A stretch of 64,000 bases of DNA from Paenibacillus_D sp047238105. Its GTDB lineage: Bacteria > Bacillota > Bacilli > Paenibacillales > Paenibacillaceae. A program made the translations under genes and the position numbers. The notes beneath the pieces are model-generated. The model was not told the DNA's origin. It did no database searches and worked only from the letters and a program-made list of their open reading frames with translations. The stretch covers positions 2,914,001-2,978,000 of the forward strand of contig NZ_JBDFMD010000001.1 in the NCBI RefSeq assembly GCF_047238105.1. Reading direction: 5' to 3'. This document shows, piece after piece, positions 61,242 through 64,000 of this stretch; position 1 is the first letter of the stretch; every line of letters starts with the position of its first letter.

Positions 61242-62993
61242 ATGCTGATGCGGATGAATATTTTTGCCAAAATTATAATTATGATCATATTGCTCTTGAT
61301 CCCGATCCTGCTGTTGTACAGCCTCTCCAACCGTGTAAGCGTTTCCGTGCTGGAGAAGGAGATTCAGGCGTTGAAGCACAAGGACATGGCCTATCTGGCG
61401 CAAGAATTCAACTCCAGCATCGAAAATCTGTCCACCATGGCCTTTCTCTTGAGCGAGGACATCCATATCCAGGGCTTGCAGCATATCCATCTGGAGGACA
61501 ATGCCTATGAACGCAACGAAGAGAAATCGCGTATCCTCGAGCGGCTGCGGCTGCTCAACGTTGCTGAGCGTTGGGACACCCAGTACAGCATCATGGCTCC
61601 CGAGCTCGGAGAGATTGTCTCGACAAACCCCCGGAGCGTATTTGACCTGGAGGAGCTGCGGCGGATCCTCACCCCGTCCTGGAAGTACAAGGAGATGACG
61701 ATCGACAAGCACCCCCAGCAGCGGTTCGTGCGGCACATCGTCAAGCCCGCGAGCCTGATCGCCAATCCGCAGGCAGCCGGCATCATCGTCGAGGTGTCGT
61801 TCCCCCGGGAATACCTGGTCAAGGAGCTCGACAGCTTCAAGCTGGGCGGCAAAGGGGACCCGTTCCTGTACAGTCCGGAAGACGGCATGATCATGAACCG
61901 TACCGCCGATACGGAGATGATGAAAGAGCTGTCGGTGCAGATGACCGGGCTTGAGCCCGGCACCTTCGACCGCAGCCGGGTGATGCTTGCTGACAAGGAG
62001 TACCTCGTCCATGTCATGCCGATCGCGTCGCTCGACTGGTATCTGGTCGACTACGTACCGCTTCAGGAGATGCTGCAGCCGATCACCCAGTCGCGCAATC
62101 TGTTCTACGGCTCGGTGGCGCTGCTGCTGGTGATGGGCATCCTCGCCAGCTACTTGCTCTACCGCAACGTCCAGCGCCCGATCCATCAGCTCATCCGCGG
62201 GGTGCAGAAGCTGCGGGCCGGCGATTACTCGGTCCGGATCAAGGCTAAGCCGCAGAACGAGTTTGCTTTTCTCTTCGAGCGCTTCAACGCGATGGCTGAG
62301 GACATCAACCAGCTCATCCACAATGTCTATGCCGAGCAGATCCGCACCCGCGAAGCCAATCTGAAGCAGCTGCAGTCGCAGATCAACCCGCATTTCCTGT
62401 ACAACTGCTTCGCGCTGATCCGCAGCATGACGCGCCTGGGAAAGCGGGACTCGGTTATGGAGCTGGCCATGCATCTGAGTAAATATTACCGCTACACGAC
62501 CCGCGTGGAGAAGTCCGCAGCCACCCTGCGTGAGGAGATCCAGCTCATCGAGAGCTACTTGGAGATCCAGAGCATGCAGCTGCCGCATCTGACCTACAGC
62601 ATCCGCATCCCGGAGGCGATGCTGGATCTGGAAGTCCCCCGGCTGCTGTTGCAGCCGCTCGCCGAGAATGCGATCCTCCACGGACTGGAGCGGCTGGAGA
62701 GCGATGGCAGACTGGAGATTACGGGGGAGCAGCAGGACGGCTTCTATCTGCTGCAGGTCATGGACAATGGCGTCGGCATGACCGAGGAGCAGCTCTCGCG
62801 GCTCCGGCTGGAGCTGACGCAGCCGCCCAACGAGCAGACCGGCTGCGCGCTCTGGAACATCCGGCAGCGGCTGGCGCTGCAATTCGGCGAGGACGCCGCG
62901 CTGTCCTTTCTGCCCGGGGAGGAGGGCGGCCTGACGGTCCAGATCCGCTGGCCGGTAGATGACGCGGGGCCGGGACGGGGGCAGGCGGGATGA
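61242..62993 (+). CDS. YesM-type sensor histidine kinase
   Basis: Sensor of 583 residues for an extracellular carbohydrate-related cue. Two membrane segments (about 7-27 and 290-307) enclose a dCache-like extracellular domain; a HAMP linker (about 308-365) and the His_kinase domain follow, with His384 in QSQINPHFLYNCFALI, then an ATPase domain with PLAENAILHGLE and DNGVGMTEEQ. It belongs to the LytS/YesM class. The ATG at 61242 has GAAGAAGGGGGC upstream; an ATG at 61248 is a possible alternative. Divergent from the LplABC-like genes and followed by YesN. Confidence 0.94.
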   Translation: MLMRMNIFAKIIIMIILLLIPILLLYSLSNRVSVSVLEKEIQALKHKDMAYLAQEFNSSIENLSTMAFLLSEDIHIQGLQHIHLEDNAYERNEEKSRILERLRLLNVAERWDTQYSIMAPELGEIVSTNPRSVFDLEELRRILTPSWKYKEMTIDKHPQQRFVRHIVKPASLIANPQAAGIIVEVSFPREYLVKELDSFKLGGKGDPFLYSPEDGMIMNRTADTEMMKELSVQMTGLEPGTFDRSRVMLADKEYLVHVMPIASLDWYLVDYVPLQEMLQPITQSRNLFYGSVALLLVMGILASYLLYRNVQRPIHQLIRGVQKLRAGDYSVRIKAKPQNEFAFLFERFNAMAEDINQLIHNVYAEQIRTREANLKQLQSQINPHFLYNCFALIRSMTRLGKRDSVMELAMHLSKYYRYTTRVEKSAATLREEIQLIESYLEIQSMQLPHLTYSIRIPEAMLDLEVPRLLLQPLAENAILHGLERLESDGRLEITGEQQDGFYLLQVMDNGVGMTEEQLSRLRLELTQPPNEQTGCALWNIRQRLALQFGEDAALSFLPGEEGGLTVQIRWPVDDAGPGRGQAG

Positions 62994-63093
62994 GGTCCAA
63001 CGGTATGGCGAGCCATGGTCCGGCGGAGCACCGCCTCGCTGCGGCGCATGTGGCATTCGATTACACTCTCTACTCGAAAGGAAGGCCCTACTG

Positions 63094-64000
63094 ATGCACA
63101 CATTGTTAATCGTCGATGACCAGCCTGATCTGGTCGAGGACCTGGCCACGATGCTGCCTTGGAGCAGCGTCGGGGTCGGCACGGTCCTGCAAGCCTACTC
63201 GGCCAGGGAAGCGCTCGAGCTCGTCGCCTCCCGGCCCGTCGATATCGTCATCACCGACATCCGGATGCCGGGGATGTCCGGCCTCGAACTGCTGGAGCAG
63301 CTGCGGGCGTCCTGGAAGCACATCAAATGCATCCTGCTCACCGGCTACGACGACTTCGACTACGCCAAGCAGGCGCTGCAGCACCAAGCGATCGACTACC
63401 TGCTCAAGCCGGCTGGCGATGACGAAGTGCTGCAGGCGACCGCCAAGGCCGTGCAGGCGCTGGAGGAGCAGTGGAGCGATATCAGCTCTTACCAGAATGC
63501 CTTGCATTCGGTGCAGCTCAACCTGCCGGTCCTGCAGGATGCGCTGCTCTGCGAACTGCTGCAGGGACACCGCATCCCCGAGGACGAGCTCGCCGCCCGG
63601 CTGGCGATGCTGGAGCTGCCGCTGCGACCGGATCAGCCGTTCCGCCTGATGCTGCTGCGGCTGGAAGAAGGGCTGGACCGGTACGGCAGCCAGGACATGT
63701 CGCTGATGGAATTTGCCGTCTCCAATATAGCCGAAGAGATCTTTGCGGAGCACTATCACCTGTGGCGGACGAGAGACGAGTTCAATTATCTGGTGGCGGT
63801 CGTCACGCAAAAGCCGCTGGAGACCGGGCCCCCGCGCACCGAACAAGCGGAGCTGATGGCGGCGCAGCTCCAGCATGCCATCAAGCTGTATTTGAAAGGG
63901 ACCGTCTCGATCTTGATGAGCAACTGGGGTGTGCTCGCCCAGGATATAGCCCAGGTCCACAGCAATTCGGTCATCCAGTTCCGCCAGCATATCGGCCGGG
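63094..64000 (+). CDS. YesN-type response regulator (cut by window end)
   Basis: The 302 codons present begin MHTLLIVDDQPDLVEDLATM, a receiver domain with Asp8-Asp9, phosphorylation site Asp55 in IVITDIRMPGMSGLE and Lys in YLLKPAGDDE, then a middle helical domain (about 130-300) usual in YesN. The AraC-type DNA-binding domain should follow beyond the window edge. AAAGGAAGG precedes the ATG. It starts 100 bp after the YesM gene and should activate the divergent sugar transporter genes; this is inference from arrangement. Confidence 0.95.
   Translation, partial: MHTLLIVDDQPDLVEDLATMLPWSSVGVGTVLQAYSAREALELVASRPVDIVITDIRMPGMSGLELLEQLRASWKHIKCILLTGYDDFDYAKQALQHQAIDYLLKPAGDDEVLQATAKAVQALEEQWSDISSYQNALHSVQLNLPVLQDALLCELLQGHRIPEDELAARLAMLELPLRPDQPFRLMLLRLEEGLDRYGSQDMSLMEFAVSNIAEEIFAEHYHLWRTRDEFNYLVAVVTQKPLETGPPRTEQAELMAAQLQHAIKLYLKGTVSILMSNWGVLAQDIAQVHSNSVIQFRQHIGR

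Noticed and set aside
61110..63182. 690-residue minus-strand ORF
   Set aside because: Shadow of the YesM kinase gene, whose motifs and ribosome site are clear.

Overview
This window reads as chromosome from a GC-rich, spore-forming Gram-positive of the Paenibacillaceae, most likely Paenibacillus or a close relative. The reasons are the pyrG / rpoE (RNA polymerase delta) / argS / DUF1934 neighbourhood, strong AGGAGG-type ribosome sites with frequent TTG and GTG starts, a pbpG-like gene with a forespore-type promoter beside speE-speB, a ywhD homologue, a YesM/YesN and LplABC-type sugar uptake locus, and a copper-amine-oxidase N-terminal-domain surface protein. I see no prophage, CRISPR array, tRNA or rRNA. 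The only mobile element is one IS256-family insertion.

Layout. 1-5.1 kb (mostly minus strand): housekeeping genes pyrG (cut by the window edge), rpoE and argS with its coupled DUF1934 partner, with a subtilase on the plus strand between rpoE and argS. The rpoE-pyrG gap holds a promoter, a GGGC start and a terminator, which together look like the poly-G attenuation system of Bacillus pyrG. 5.2-11 kb: an AraC regulator, a striking array of 51-bp GC-rich hairpin repeats, the polyamine genes speE-speB and, divergently, a class A penicillin-binding protein. 11-15 kb: two menaquinone (futalosine pathway) genes, a small unknown gene and a DUF2339 membrane protein. 15.3-18.5 kb: a lipoprotein, then the IS256-family element lodged among dispersed palindromic repeats, and a 36-residue ORF. 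17.9-27.9 kb (minus): a lipoprotein / histidine kinase / response regulator operon, preceded by a 2054-residue membrane-anchored protein with two von Willebrand A domains and its small zinc-ribbon partner gene. 28-34 kb: a small PH-like protein, a glycerophosphodiesterase, a large glycoside hydrolase-like protein, and a Fur-controlled iron locus (AraC regulator plus siderophore-binding lipoprotein) beside a DUF1540 gene that appears to be overlapped by a Fur-regulated antisense promoter. 34-45 kb: ywhD, an M1 peptidase with a membrane partner, a c-di-AMP riboswitch in front of an NlpC/P60 cell-wall hydrolase, a photolyase and a very large Lhr-type helicase. 45-57 kb: a second copy of the palindromic repeat, a large secreted protein of unknown function, a VanRS-like two-component system whose probable binding sites (TTAAG every 11 bp) lie before its own gene and before a four-gene lipid-linked-sugar modification operon, then a surface protein and a polysaccharide deacetylase. 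57-64 kb: a CUT1-type sugar ABC transporter (binding protein, two permeases) and the divergent YesM/YesN-type two-component system that probably controls it; the regulator is cut by the window end.

How the parts fit: most accessory genes concern the cell envelope and sensing of it, namely two complete two-component systems and one partial one, several lipoproteins, a c-di-AMP-controlled wall hydrolase, and an envelope glycan-modification operon. The best candidates for something undescribed are the giant double-vWA protein with its zinc-ribbon partner, the Fur-driven antisense promoter over DUF1540, the 51-bp hairpin array, and the dispersed GGACA-type palindromic repeats. Functions of recognised families rest on motif recognition by eye; no database search was possible.
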